Notes under the pieces: generated by a model | Seen by the model: only the letters and a program-made list of their open reading frames with translations | What the model was told of the DNA's origin: nothing | Databases searched by the model: none | Shown: positions 23,292 to 33,820 of the stretch, piece after piece | Numbering within the stretch: position 1 is the first letter of the stretch | How the letters are laid out: every line of letters begins with the position of its first letter | Translations under genes and position numbers: made by a program | Origin: Pycnopodia helianthoides | Lineage: Eukaryota; Echinodermata; Asteroidea; Forcipulatida; Asteriidae | Length of the DNA: 64,000 nucleotides | Assembly: GCA_032158295.1 (NCBI GenBank) | Contig: CM063256.1 | Coordinates: forward strand, 2,528,034-2,592,033 | Direction of reading: 5' to 3'

Positions 23292-25049
23292 TTACTCACG
23301 GTGATACATGTAGATTTCAACTGATTCATCTGTAGCCACAACCAGATTGCCAGCGGGTGTGAGTGTTAATCCATGTGGATAAGCGCAGCCCTCAATGATG
23401 CATCCAATGTACTCGCCATCAAGATTGTATCTCTGGATCTCACCTGACCATGATCCCATTGTACCAACATAGATGCTGCCATCCTTGTCACAGCACAGAC
23501 CACGAGGGTACCAAGACTGATTTATATCTACTGAGAATACAATGCTACCCATGTAGTCCATTGATACTAACTTATTGTCACTGGTGCTGGTGTAGATGAG
23601 TTGCTGTTTGTGGATAGTCAAGTATTCAACAATCCCTGGAGCAGGCAGGGTTCTGATGTGGTATCCATTTGGTTGGTGTAGAGAGATCTTGTTGCAAGAA
23701 CCCACTGCTATCAGATTGCTGACATCCACTGCTATACATGATTGCTGGATGAATGGCCCTCCACCCAGTTTGAACCGATGGAGACACTTATTATTTCTGT
23801 TGAAGATCTTTACCATTTCTGTATCTATAACAATAAGCTCATCATTCTTATTCACTGTCACTCTGCTTGGATTAGTGAGACCTTTGATTGACAGCTCTCT
23901 TGGGATGACATTGGATTGAGCTGCAAACATTGTGATCAAGACGTGATTTCTTGAATCGCAGACAACAACATCACTATTGCAGTAAGAAGCAACATCAGAT
24001 GCACAGATGTTTTGTACTTGTTTATCTTTGTTCATGTACCTTGTTATTTCTGTTTTCAGTGTCCATGTCTTTTGTGTAAGTTTTGTCTGGGGTTTGCATA
24101 TTGGCTGTCTAGCTGCTTCTAGTTTTTGTTCTTTGATTCTCAGTCTCCCGAATGATTTCTGATCTTCTTCAAAGTCCATGTAAGCCAATCTATGGGCCAC
24201 TTGCTTGGGTTGTATCTCTGTGTAGTCTTTGAGGTCTTGCAACAGTTTCTCTATGAGATGTAGATTCTCACAAAAGTTTACTTTTTCCATAAGTTGAATA
24301 ACTGTAACTTTCATGTTGTGTGCTTTCGTCATTTCATTGTTGTTAGTGGCTTCTGCATTTTCTATTGTTTTGGCTCTGTCTATATAAATCTGCTCTAATT
24401 CTAGCATCAGTTTCTTCTCTTCTTCTCTGATCCTTGCAACCTCCTTGGCAATATCCTCCTCAGCCTTTATTGAAATCTTTGCTTTGGTGGCAGCAAACAT
24501 AGAATCTAATGTCTTTCGAGAAGTAGCTATGTCTTGTAAAGCAGTATTGAAATTATTGTGATGTTGTCCCACTTCTGCTAATATTTCAAGGGCTTTTTTC
24601 TTGCAGTTTTCTAAAACCTCACTTATTTCAGTGGCAGGATGCATTTTGTGGTCCTTTGCAATGCAAGTTGTGCATATCAACTGTTTGCATGAGTCACAGT
24701 ACATGATGACATCCTTTTCAGTATGCTTGCTACATTTAGAAACAGTCCCCTGACTTTGTAGTTCAGTTTCATGCTGTTCTATTTCATCCAACAAAGAAGT
24801 CAACTTGAAATCAGAACGTAACTGAGAAACTCGTCTTCCACTCAATGAAGTTTGATCTCAACACACTGGACATGTTAGCATTTGACTGGTTGGATTATTC
24901 TCTGCAAGGTGTTGAAGGCATTCCAGACAAAATGAATGAGAACATTCCAACATTTTAGGCTCCTTGAAGCGGTCCATGCAGATTTGACATTGTAGATGTC
25001 TCTCAGTGATCTTTTGTAGGAGTGGTTGATCTGTTACTCTGGCTGCCAT
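23292..25049 (-). pseudogene. TRIM-NHL copy d, one nonsense codon
   Basis: Without its stop at codon 64 the frame would run unbroken for 585 codons from ATG 25049 (MAARVTDQP..) to a stop at 23292. RING ligands C21, C24, C36, H38, C41, C44, C60 and C63 are all present. The next codon is TGA (24858-24860), where paralogues have Arg (CGN), consistent with a CGA to TGA transition at a CpG. After it, DQTSLSG, B-box2, coiled coil and all NHL blades (ending VEIYMYHRE) remain open, which argues for a very recent loss, a segregating allele, or a retained RING-less product from Met at 24845 (MSGRRV..). The upstream acceptor is conserved (25085-25086, 35-nt leader). A RING-less TRIM could still multimerise with active paralogues through its coiled coil; that is inference. 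Confidence 0.85.
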
Positions 25050-25089
25050 CTTTTTTGATCGGTGAAAAAGCTTGAATTGTTAACCTGTA

Positions 25090-26160
25090 AATTTAATGAA
25101 ATACAAAAAATTGTCAACAATCCAAGCAGTCTAGGGCATCAGACTGAAGTTTTGAGTGTGGGTTTGGAACACTTCCTGGAGTAGCACACTTGACCATAAA
25201 TTGCTGCTCTTAACCCAGTTAAGTTTAAATGGGAAGCTATGAATGTTTTTATGGTATGCTGGATTAACCCCTTAGTTTAATTTAATTGATAACCTTTATT
25301 GCACAAAACACTAAAATACATCATGTGAGGAAAAGGGAAACCCTGAAGAGGCATGCAGGCTCACTAAATGGGGACCCTTATTCACACATCAAAACTAAAC
25401 AAACAGAAAAACAATCACAACTGCAAGCAAACAAAAAAATGTAAAAAAATTACATGCAACAATAGTAGAAAACAAGGAAATATGTATACAGTTTTAAAAG
25501 TCATGAAATCACCAGAACAAAATGGATTTTATTCAATAACGGTTATGTAGTGCACAAGCAGGAGGGTAAAGTAAAAATGATATAACTCCTATGTTACGGG
25601 TCACTAGCGAGGCAGTGGTCAAGGAGGTCAGAAGATAATTGAGATAGAACTTTAATCTTGGTCAGATGGAATTCGTTCCAAGAGTTGTAAAATTAGGTTT
25701 ACCTAAAAATGCCAGTTTTATATTGGTTGAAAATCTCAAATTGTTGAAATCAGTGTTACAGAAGCTAACATTATAATTAAATCAAAATCAAAGGATCTTT
25801 AATAGTACACCTTTGTAAGTATATATCCCAAGGTTTGCATTTGCAAGGAAAATGATTGGGAGTACATCTAGAAGAAGCCACTGCCTTTAAACAACATCAA
25901 TTTTTTGTTAGTTTCAGTTAGACATCTTGTAGAGTTGATTTGTTTTTAAATGAGTTCTGTACTTGTGGTTTCGTAGGAAACCCTTACTCACTGTGAATGA
26001 AGCTGTGTGTGATACACTTTACCTGTAGAGGTTTCAGCCTTAATAGTTGTCAGTTTTTTTAGAAGAAAGTGAAAATTACAGAGCCATTTTTTCAGGAAAT
26101 TCGCGTAAATCCGTTGCATATTGCACCAATTGACATAGCGCCCCCTTACGGTAAGAGACA
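25090..26160. other. upstream region of TRIM copy d, no gene
   Basis: No coding region is supported. The DNA is AT-rich, with A-runs near 25430-25450 and no block I can assign with confidence. Promoter or upstream UTR exons of copy d may lie here or beyond, since the gene has a 5'UTR intron acceptor at 25085. Confidence 0.4.
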
Positions 26161-27041
26161 CATGATTCGGGAATCGGCTATGATTAGTTGATTATAATGG
26201 ATGATCAGACAGTAGGATGAAGGTTTGTTATCGGCTTCTTTTTATAACTCACTCAATCTACATGTAAGAAATTTTTTTCTCAAATCTTATCAACATACCC
26301 TAAAATGTAATAGTTACTAGACTGATTTCTCCCAGAAAAACTTCTGCTCGAACGTTGAAGACATGTAAATTCAATCAACTGTTTGTAGCACTATAGCACA
26401 ACAATCACACTGCCCCAAGTATTACTGGTAAAAGGGAAATCCCCAGTTCTATTTTTAGATCTCTACTTAAAGTACAGTGTGTATGCAAGCAGTGATGTAT
26501 ACCATATCAATGGATTACTGTTGTATGAAGGTCAACACACGAGATACAGCATGCACAGTAGAGGGCCTACGCTTAACTCAATGGCGTTGAACCTATCAAT
26601 AATAATCGTTATTCCCTGGCTGTATAAAAGGCTTCTGATTTATTTGAAAAATAACAGAATAAAAAATGGACTTGAGAAGACCCAAGATGGATTTTGATAT
26701 ATAGTTATTACCATTGAGTAAACCATTTGATGAGTTTTCCATCAACCTGTTAAATCAATTGATACTAATCCAAGCTTTAGAGAGTGCATGTATGGCCTAG
26801 TATCCGCCGAAAGGCATTTTTTAAATGAGTTTTTTTCTCTGAACGAATTTTGACAGACGATGTGTCAATTACCTGTGTATGTGTTTCTATTATTGTTTTC
26901 GCAGCAGGGGGGGAGGGCATCTTCAGCTGAGTCCTTAACATCCAATGATAATTGACATTGCCCAATATAACTGAGGCCTGAGGGTTTGCTCAGTCTGACA
27001 TATAAACCACGTTTTGAACTCTGATCCTCTTTTTATTTCAG
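26160..27041. repeat. copy B of the repeated flank unit
   Basis: Collinear with 12170-13740 but lacking an internal block of about 300 bp after ttaaatgag.tttttttctctga. It runs directly into the exon-like segment copy B. Copy C at 27357-28124 starts inside this unit (gaacctatcaa.aataatc), so B and C form a partial tandem duplication. Confidence 0.7.
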
Positions 27042-27233
27042 ATGTTCCTCATCATGTCCACACTGCCTCTTGGATTGTGTGGCCCATAACCATGGTAACT
27101 AAAGACCCACAAGATCCTAGTCAGTCTGAAGACTCCCAGGGCAGATGCTGAGGACTATCTACCAGTGAAGCTCTCAGGACAATAAAGGGAGAGTTGGAGG
27201 ATTACAAAAAACAGAAAGCTCTTAGTGAGAGAG
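27042..27233 (+). pseudogene. exon-like segment, copy B
   Basis: Acceptor ctctttttatttcag and donor gagag|gtgagtg are intact around 192 bp. The text matches copy A, with small indels that break the frame (gtgtggcccataacc; gaagactcccaggg). It is followed by ctcttag before the donor. The product is unknown; it is a relic exon. Confidence 0.5.
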
Positions 27234-27282
27234 GTGAGTGATATTCTTGACTTTTTTACTTTGACACTTTATTCCACAATTT

Positions 27283-27356
27283 GACTTGAGTGGAGTTGAG
27301 TCATTCAAGTGACTTGAGTGGAGTTGAGTCATTCTAAGTGAATTGAGTGGAGTTGA
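27283..27356. repeat. short 29-bp minisatellite run
   Basis: Two to three units of gacttgagtggagttgagtcattc.aagt, sitting about 50 bp after the copy B donor. It ends abruptly where copy C of the flank unit begins (gaacctatcaa). Confidence 0.8.
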
Positions 27357-28124
27357 GTTGAACCTATCAACAATAATCTTTATTCCCTGGCTGTATAAAA
27401 GGCTTCTGATTTATTTGAAAAATAACAGAATACAAATTGGACTTGAGAAGACCCAAGTAACTATATTATAGAACTATTACCATTTGAGGAAACCATTTGA
27501 TGAGTTTTCCATCAACCTGTTAAATCAATTGATACTAATCCGAGCTTTAAAGAGTGCATGTACATGTATGGCCTGGTGTCCGCCGATTGAATTTTGACAG
27601 ATGATGCTATTTCAAAATAAAAAAAACATTTTGCATGTGCCACGGACAATGCCCAGAATACATATATCATAGAATGCAAAACTGTTTCACATGGCTGATG
27701 GACGTGAATTGTAGAGATTTTCATTTTTTAGTTTTTAATTAACTACCATTTATAATTAGCAGATTTCTTTGGGCAATTCCTTAAATTAAAGCTTATTATT
27801 TTCTTAAATCTCTAAAACACCTATTTAATTTTGAATAAAGTTGCCGGGTCAAGATTGATCTAGCATCTTCGATCATATGAATGGTGAATGGTTGGTCAAA
27901 TGAGTGAATATTAGCCCCTAAAAAGAAAATTGTCAATCACCTGTGTAAGTGTTTTTATTATTGTTTTTCGGGGGGGGGGGGGGGCCTGTAAGCATTCAGC
28001 TGAGTCCTTTAACATCCAATGATAATTGACATTGCCCAGTATAACTGAGGCCTGAGGGTTTGCTCAGTCTGACAGTATAGATCCACGTTTTGAACCCTTT
28101 GCTCTGATCCTCTTTTTATTTCAG
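27357..28124. repeat. copy C of the repeated flank unit
   Basis: It keeps the internal block missing from copy B (ttgcatgtgccacggacaatgc; ttgccgggtcaaga) and a poly-G run near 27970-27984. It is collinear with 12900-13740. Confidence 0.7.
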
Positions 28125-28313
28125 ATGTCCCTCATCATATCCACACTGCCTCTTGGATTGTGACGCCCATAACCATGGTAACCAAATACCCACAAGATCC
28201 CAGTCAGTCTCAGACTCCCATGGCAGATGCTGAGGACTCTCTACCATTGAAGCTCTCAGGACAATAAAGGGAGAGTTGGAGACTTTCAAGAAACAGAAAG
28301 CTCACAGTGAGAG
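28125..28313 (+). pseudogene. exon-like segment, copy C
   Basis: The best-preserved copy. After the acceptor, one frame reads DVPHHIHTAS, then WIVTPITMVT, and past AEDSLPLKLSG before a stop caused by the shared one-base loss. The alternative frame continues as TIKGELET to the donor gagag|gtgagtg. Length is 189 bp. I do not recognise the protein; it has a Ser/Thr/Pro-rich linker followed by a charged helix-like end. Confidence 0.5.
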
Positions 28314-28396
28314 GTGAGTGATATTTTTGACTTTTTAACTTTGACACGTGTCTTCCACAATGAGACTTGAGTGGAGTTGAGGCATTCTAAGTGACT

Positions 28397-28567
28397 TAAA
28401 GGTATTGTACACTTTTGGTAACAGCTCAAAATCAGTGTCCACATTTTGTGTGATTAAACATATACATGAACAAACAAACCTGTGAAAGTTTGAGTCATTC
28501 TAAGTGACTTGAGTGGAGTTGAGTCATTCTAAGTGACTTGAGTGGAGTTGAGGCATTCTAAGTGACT
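28397..28567. repeat. 171-bp partial duplication of MITE plus minisatellite
   Basis: The first about 97 bp (taaaggtattgtacactttt .. gaaagtttgag) duplicate the left end of the MITE at 28568, then two minisatellite units follow. The offset between the copies is 171 bp. The junction is at the shared trinucleotide GAG (tttgag|tcattc), as expected from recombination at short homology. Confidence 0.75.
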
Positions 28568-28912
28568 TAAAGGTATTGTACACTTTTGGTAACAGCTCAA
28601 AATCAGTGTCCACATTTTGTGTGATTAAACATATACATGAACAAACAAACCTGTGAAAGTTTGAGCTCAATTGGTCATCGAGGTCACGAGAAAATAGTGA
28701 AAAGAGATCTTATGTGTTTTCTGTTTTTTCAAATTATCGCGCGCGATAATTACTATTGTTTTACTCGTTTCTCAGAAACGAAAGCATTTTAGGCAGAAAT
28801 ATTTTAAGGAACCCTTTCTACCATTACTTACTTTAAATCATGTAAGTTATGTGTAAATCTGTGAACAATCTGTGTGTTTTTCGATCTTACCAATAGTGTA
28901 CAGGGCCTTTAA
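28568..28912. mobile_element. MITE, taaaggtattgtacac family
   Basis: Ends taaaggtattgtacacttttggtaa and ttaccaatagtgtacagggccttta are inverted repeats with a few mismatches. A second full copy lies at 37466-37822 and agrees along most of its length (ggtcatcgaggtcacgagaa; cattttaggcagaa). It is inserted within the 29-bp minisatellite. Confidence 0.8.
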
Positions 28913-30738
28913 GTGGAGTTGAGTCATTCTAAGTGACTTAAGTGGAGTTAAGTCATTCTAAGTGTCCTGAATTGGAGTTGTGCATTCTAACTTGACTTGA
29001 GTAGAGTTGAGTTATTCTAAGTGACTTGAGTAGAGTTGAGTCATTCTAAGTGACTTGAGTGGAGTTGAGTCATTTCTAAGTGACTTAAGTGGAGTTAAGT
29101 CATTCTAAGTGACTTGAGTGGAGTTGAGTCATTCTAAGTGACTTGAGTGGAGTTGAGTCATTCTAAGTGACTTGAGTGGAGTTGAGTCATTCTAAGTGAC
29201 TTAAGTGGAGTTGAGTCATTCTAAGTGACTTGAGTGGAGTTGAGTCATTCTAAGTGACTTGAGTGGAGTTGAGTCATTCTAAGTGACTTGAGTGGAGTTG
29301 AGGCATTTCTAAGTGACTTATATGGAGTTGAGTTATTCTAAGTGACTTGAGTAGAGTTGAGTCATTCTAAGTGACTTGAGTGGAGTTGAGTCATTCTAAG
29401 TGACTTGAGTGGAGTTGAGTCATTCTAAGTGACTTGAGTGGAGTTGAGTCATTCTAAGTGACTTGAGTGGAGTTGAGTCATTCTAAGTGACTTGAGTGGA
29501 GTTGAGGCATTTCTAAGTGACTTAAGTGGAGTTGAGTTATTCTAAGTGACTTGAGTAGAGTTGAGTCATTCTAAGTGACTTAAGTGGAGTTAAGTCATTC
29601 TAAGTGACTTGAGTGGAGTTGAGTCATTCTAAGTGACTTGAGTGGAGTTGAGTCATTCTAAGTGACTTGAGTGGAGTTGAGTCATTCTAAGTGACTTGAG
29701 TGGAGTTGAGTCATTTCTAAGTGACTTAAGTGGAGTTAAGTCATTCTAAGTGACTTGAGTAGAGTTGAGTCATTCTAAGTGACTTGAGTGGAGTTGAGTC
29801 ATTCTAAGTGACTTAAGTGGAGTTAAGTCATTCTAAGTGACTTGAGTAGAGTTAAGTCATTCTAAGTGACTTAAGTGGAGTTGAGTCATTCTAAGTGACT
29901 TGAGTGGAGTTGAGTCATTCTAAGTGACTTGAGTGGAGTTGAGTCATTTCTAAGTGACTTAAGTGGAGTTAAGTCATTCTAAGTGACTTGAGTGGAGTTG
30001 AGTCATTCTAAGTGACTTGAGTGGAGTTGAGTCATTCTAAGTGACTTAAGTGGAGTTAAGTCATTCTAAGTGACTTGAGTAGAGTTGAGTCATTCTAAGT
30101 GAGTTGAGTGGAGTTGAGTCATTTTAAGTGACTTGAGTGGAGTTGAGTCATTCTAAGTGACTTAAGTGGAGTTAAGTCATTCTAAGTGACTTGAGTAGAG
30201 TTGAGTCATTCTAAGTGAGTTGAGTGGAGTTGAGTCATTCTAAGTGACTTGAGTGTAGTTGAGTCATTCTAAGTGACTTAAGTGGAGTTAAGTCATTCTA
30301 AGTGACTTGAGTGGAGTTAAGTCATTCTAAGTGACTTGAGTAGAGTTGAGTCATTCTAAGTGACTTGAGTGGAGTTGAGTCATTCTAAGTGACTTGAGTG
30401 GAGTTGAGTCATTCTAAGTGACTTAAGTGGAGTTAAGTCATTCTAAGTGACTTGAGTGGAGTTAAGTCATTCTAAGTGACTTGAGTAGAGTTGAGTCATT
30501 CTAAGTGACTTGAGTGGAGTTGAGTCATTCTAAGTGACTTGAGTGGAGTTGAGTCATTCTAAGTGACTTGAGTGGAGTTGAGTCATTCTAAGTGACTTGA
30601 GTAGAGTTGAGTCATTCTAAGTGACTTGAGTGGAGTTGAGTCATTCTAAGTGACTTGATGGAGTTGAGTCATTCTAAGTGACTTGAGTGGAGTTGAGTCA
30701 TTCTAAGTGACTTGAGTGGAGTTGAGTCATTCTAAGTA
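28913..30738. repeat. 29-bp minisatellite array, about 63 units
   Basis: The unit is gacttgagtggagttgag plus tcattctaagt, 29 bp, repeated without interruption for about 1.8 kb. Variants include gacttaag..gagttaagtc, gtagag, and a 30-bp form with catttct. The 30-bp form starts at 29071, 29304, 29508, 29712 and 29945, spaced 233, 204, 204 and 233 bp, which is 8 or 7 units plus one base, so there is a higher-order repeat. Another marker variant (gtgagttgag) recurs 116 bp apart (4 units) at 30101 and 30217. Most units contain TGAGTCA, the AP-1 (TRE) consensus. Confidence 0.95.
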
Positions 30739-30739
30739 A

Positions 30740-31860
30740 GTTTTTAACCTTTAAAGGGTGTGCCCAACATTTGTCAAATTGAAAATATACATGTCCACAG
30801 ATTTGCACACAATTTCTGTGGTACAAAATGATCATGGTGGAAAACTTTCCTGGATATATTTTTGCTTGAAATGCCATAGTTTTTGTGAAATTAGTCCATT
30901 TTTGATTTGGCAAGTCTGTGAGCTGTCTTTTATGGCCCATGAATCCTTAATACATCCAAGCCTATTGTTAAAGAACATTACACAATTGGTTTTTGCTAAC
31001 AAAACAGATGCTGGCAATGATAGCACTTTATGTAATCCACCATATACATAAACTGACAAACCTGTAGAAGTTTGAGGTCGATCGGCCATCTGGGTCACGA
31101 GAAAATAGTGCAAAACCTTTTACAAATTTACACGTGTTATACAATGCATGAATAAAACGTCATGAGTGATAAACTCCAATCGGAAATTAGTTTGATTTAT
31201 TTCTCATCAAATATGGCATTTCAGACAGAAATATTTCTAGGGATGTTTTCTACTATCATCATCATTAGACCGTTTAAGTTTTATGTAAATCTGTGATCTT
31301 CAAGAAAATGTTACTTACCACTTCTGTAACGTTCCTTTAAAAGATGTTTATGTACATTATTGCTTTTATAAAGAGTGCATTCATTCTAGTTTAGAACAAA
31401 TATACCAAAGATATTTTTCGATATTGGTTTTTGGAAGCAAGCATTTATTCCAATTCCTGTAGTTTTCAAGCTATTTAACAAAGAGATTATCAATTTTTTG
31501 TTGGTTTTTGGTAGAATATTTTTCCCCAAAACTTCTAGTTTTCAAGAAATTTCACAAAGACGTTATACATTTTGTGTTTATTTTCGGAGAAAACAGTTAT
31601 TCAATGTGTTTTTTATTTTCAAGAAATATGTGCCCCCTTTTTCCAATTAATGTCTGTCCCTTCACACAGCCTCATTTGAAATCTTGACTTTTGAGAACAA
31701 CAATTACAAGAGTGAATTGTTACATTTTTTAGCTTTAATGTGATATTACAATGTTTTAAAACTATTTTTTTCATTTACACATGGACAAAGTTATTGTTTT
31801 TACACCCACGTCAAATTTAACTTTTTATAGAAAACACTAAATGGCATAAAAAGGCACTGA
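30740..31860. repeat. mosaic of diverged repeats
   Basis: 30748-30900 matches the aaagggtgtgcccaacattt family. About 30990-31340 is a distant relative of the MITE at 28568 (aaacctgtagaagtttgagg; gtcacgagaaaatagtg). 31360-31640 holds diverged 72-bp-type repeats (ttttggaagcaagcatttat). No gene. Confidence 0.5.
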
Positions 31861-33232
31861 AAGGGGCTTGTGAAAGAGAAATGCAATCGGAAAACCACAG
31901 TTTTATTTGGCCAGAAGTGCCCCCTTTTTCCCCCTACAATTTGTACACTAGTTTCAGCGCTGTTCTTCATATTTCAACAGAAAAACAAATCCACAATCTA
32001 CTCAGCCTGTATGTCCTATCAAATTCCAAAGCATGTTTTAAATGGAAGTGTACTACATTGGTTAGATTGTCCATGCGTCCTTCAGAATTCCACAACTGTG
32101 AAATTTCGTGGGGAAAATTTTCTCCTTGTAAAAGTTCAATGATAGTCATAGGGAATTTTTAAAACGTCATACAGTATTTGTAACGAAATGAATGTAGTCA
32201 AAAGCTCTTCATAAAGTTAATAAGCAAAGAGTTATTACCTTTGAAATATTTTTGTTTTAAATATGCTCTCATCTTTAAGAAATTAACAGTTATTTAAGTT
32301 ACAGAGTCAGATCTTTTCTGAACGTATTTAATTATTTACAATACTTATTAGGGCACCTCTACACTTAGCAAGGCTAATCATTTTAGGCACTCATGTATAA
32401 AATGCACAAGACATGCACTAAAAAGACTTGGAATATATAAAGCAAATTTTGAAGCTCTGCAAATACATGTAGACCTACCACCAGAGAGTGAGACTAAAAC
32501 TTCTCAAATAGAAGATTAAATTTATGCCTTATAACATTCAAAAACTTAGAAAACTTTGAAGGTGAGGGGCCAGTTAGACTCTTAACAAAGATATATGACA
32601 AGATCTATGAAAAGTAGTTTGGGTCGAACAAAGAAAAATGGACTGGAGCGGGATTTGAACCAACGACCTCCGGATTAACGTACCGGCGCTCTACCAACTG
32701 AGCTACCTAGCCCTATGTTGACATTCAAGATCTATGAAAGTATGATTCGTAATTCCTCTAGTTTTCAATAAAAGCATCATTCATAAACAAACCTGTAAAC
32801 CATTCATCAATATAGAGTTAAATATGACACCAGTAGACCCCCTTGCATTGGCTCAGTTCAGCTGTCATCACTATTAGGCCAAACAATCTAAATATGTACG
32901 CGTGTATGCACTGCGCACAACTCTCAGCCAATGATAGGTCTTCATTGACCTCAGTGAGGGCACTGTTCGAGCTTGTGACGTCATATGCAAAGGGGTCTAT
33001 TGTTACAATCTTCTAGATACATGTAGGTGGTTGATATAAAGTTCTTGCTAGGGGAATAGAGGGAAGTGTTTGAGTTCTCTTCATTTGATTGTGTTCAATC
33101 CCTGGTGCTTCTTGTTGTTACTTCACTTTGTCCATATTGTCCAATCCTATATGACTCTGGTCAAGGGACCTCTATAGAAAGAGGACAAGGGTAATGGCAG
33201 TGTGTTTATTAACTGCCTTGTAATTTTCAAAG
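31860..33232. repeat. 3' flank shared with TRIM copy h
   Basis: Collinear with about 46260-47477: the ttcttcatatttcaaca.aaaacaaa block, ctacactta..aggctaatc, and gttctcttcatttgattgtg..caatccctggtgcttcttgttg. It is the 3' flank of the TRIM remnant at 33233, showing that whole gene-plus-flank units were copied. Confidence 0.65.
32640..32713 (-). repeat. tRNA-like sequence (SINE head or tRNA pseudogene)
   Basis: On the minus strand it reads GGGCTAGGTAGCTCAGTTGG and can form a cloverleaf. The A box TAGCTCAGTTGG is perfect and the B box GGTTCAAATCC is near perfect. The acceptor stem pairs at 6 of 7 positions. The anticodon loop would be ACGTTAA (GTT, Asn), but position 33 is C instead of U and the stem has a T-T mismatch, so a working tRNA is unlikely. 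A second, more decayed copy lies at 54971-55045. Confidence 0.6.
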
Positions 33233-33612
33233 TTAACTTAAAATTGCGCCATTTTGTGGTCCATCTAGTGTAAAGTTTCCTGGCTGTCTTTTCTCATGGT
33301 CATAGATTTGAAGTGATGCATTTGTAGCAGCAATCAGATCACCAGCGGGTGTGAGTGTTATACGGATAAGCGCAGCCAGAAATGATGCATGTAATGTACT
33401 TGCCATTTGGACTGTAATGATGGATGTCTTATCCCATAAAGCAACAAATACGCTGCCATCCTTGTCAATGCACACACCACGAGGCCACCAAGACTGATTG
33501 ATATCTACTGAGAATACAATTCTTTACTAACTTATTGTCAAAGGTGCTGGTGTAGATGAGTTGCTGTTTGTGGATAGTCAAGTATTCATCAATCCCTTGA
33601 GCAGACAGTGTT
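33233..33612 (-). pseudogene. TRIM NHL-tail fragment e
   Basis: Only the last NHL blades remain: VCCDKDG-like text as CIDKDGSVFVALWD, then ITLTPAGDLIAAT..SLQIY. Several small indels interrupt it (for example at about 33415 and 33525). At about 33612 the similarity to TRIM stops inside the blade that reads IRTL in paralogues. The next bases are a TRIM 3'-flank block (gtgttcatttgattgtgttt) belonging to copy f. Thus the front of this gene was deleted and its tail fused to the 3' flank of the next unit. Confidence 0.8.
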
Positions 33613-33820
33613 CTGATGATTTGCTTGTGTTCATTTGATTGTGTTTAATCCCTGGTGCTTCTTGTTGTTTCTTCACTTTTTCCAGATTGTCCGATGCTAT
33701 ATGACTCTGGTCAAGAGACCTTATTCTCCACAGCACGAGGAACCGATAATTGTGTTAATATTAACTGATCATGATCCTAAGATTTTACTTAAAGTTGTGG
33801 CCTTTTTTATCCAGCTCTTT

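Noticed and set aside
28913..30738. CRISPR array
   Set aside because: The 29-bp units are contiguous with no spacers, and the genome is eukaryotic. It is a minisatellite.
32640..32713. functional tRNA-Asn gene
   Set aside because: C at position 33 and a mismatch next to the anticodon loop; a second decayed copy suggests a dispersed tRNA-derived repeat.
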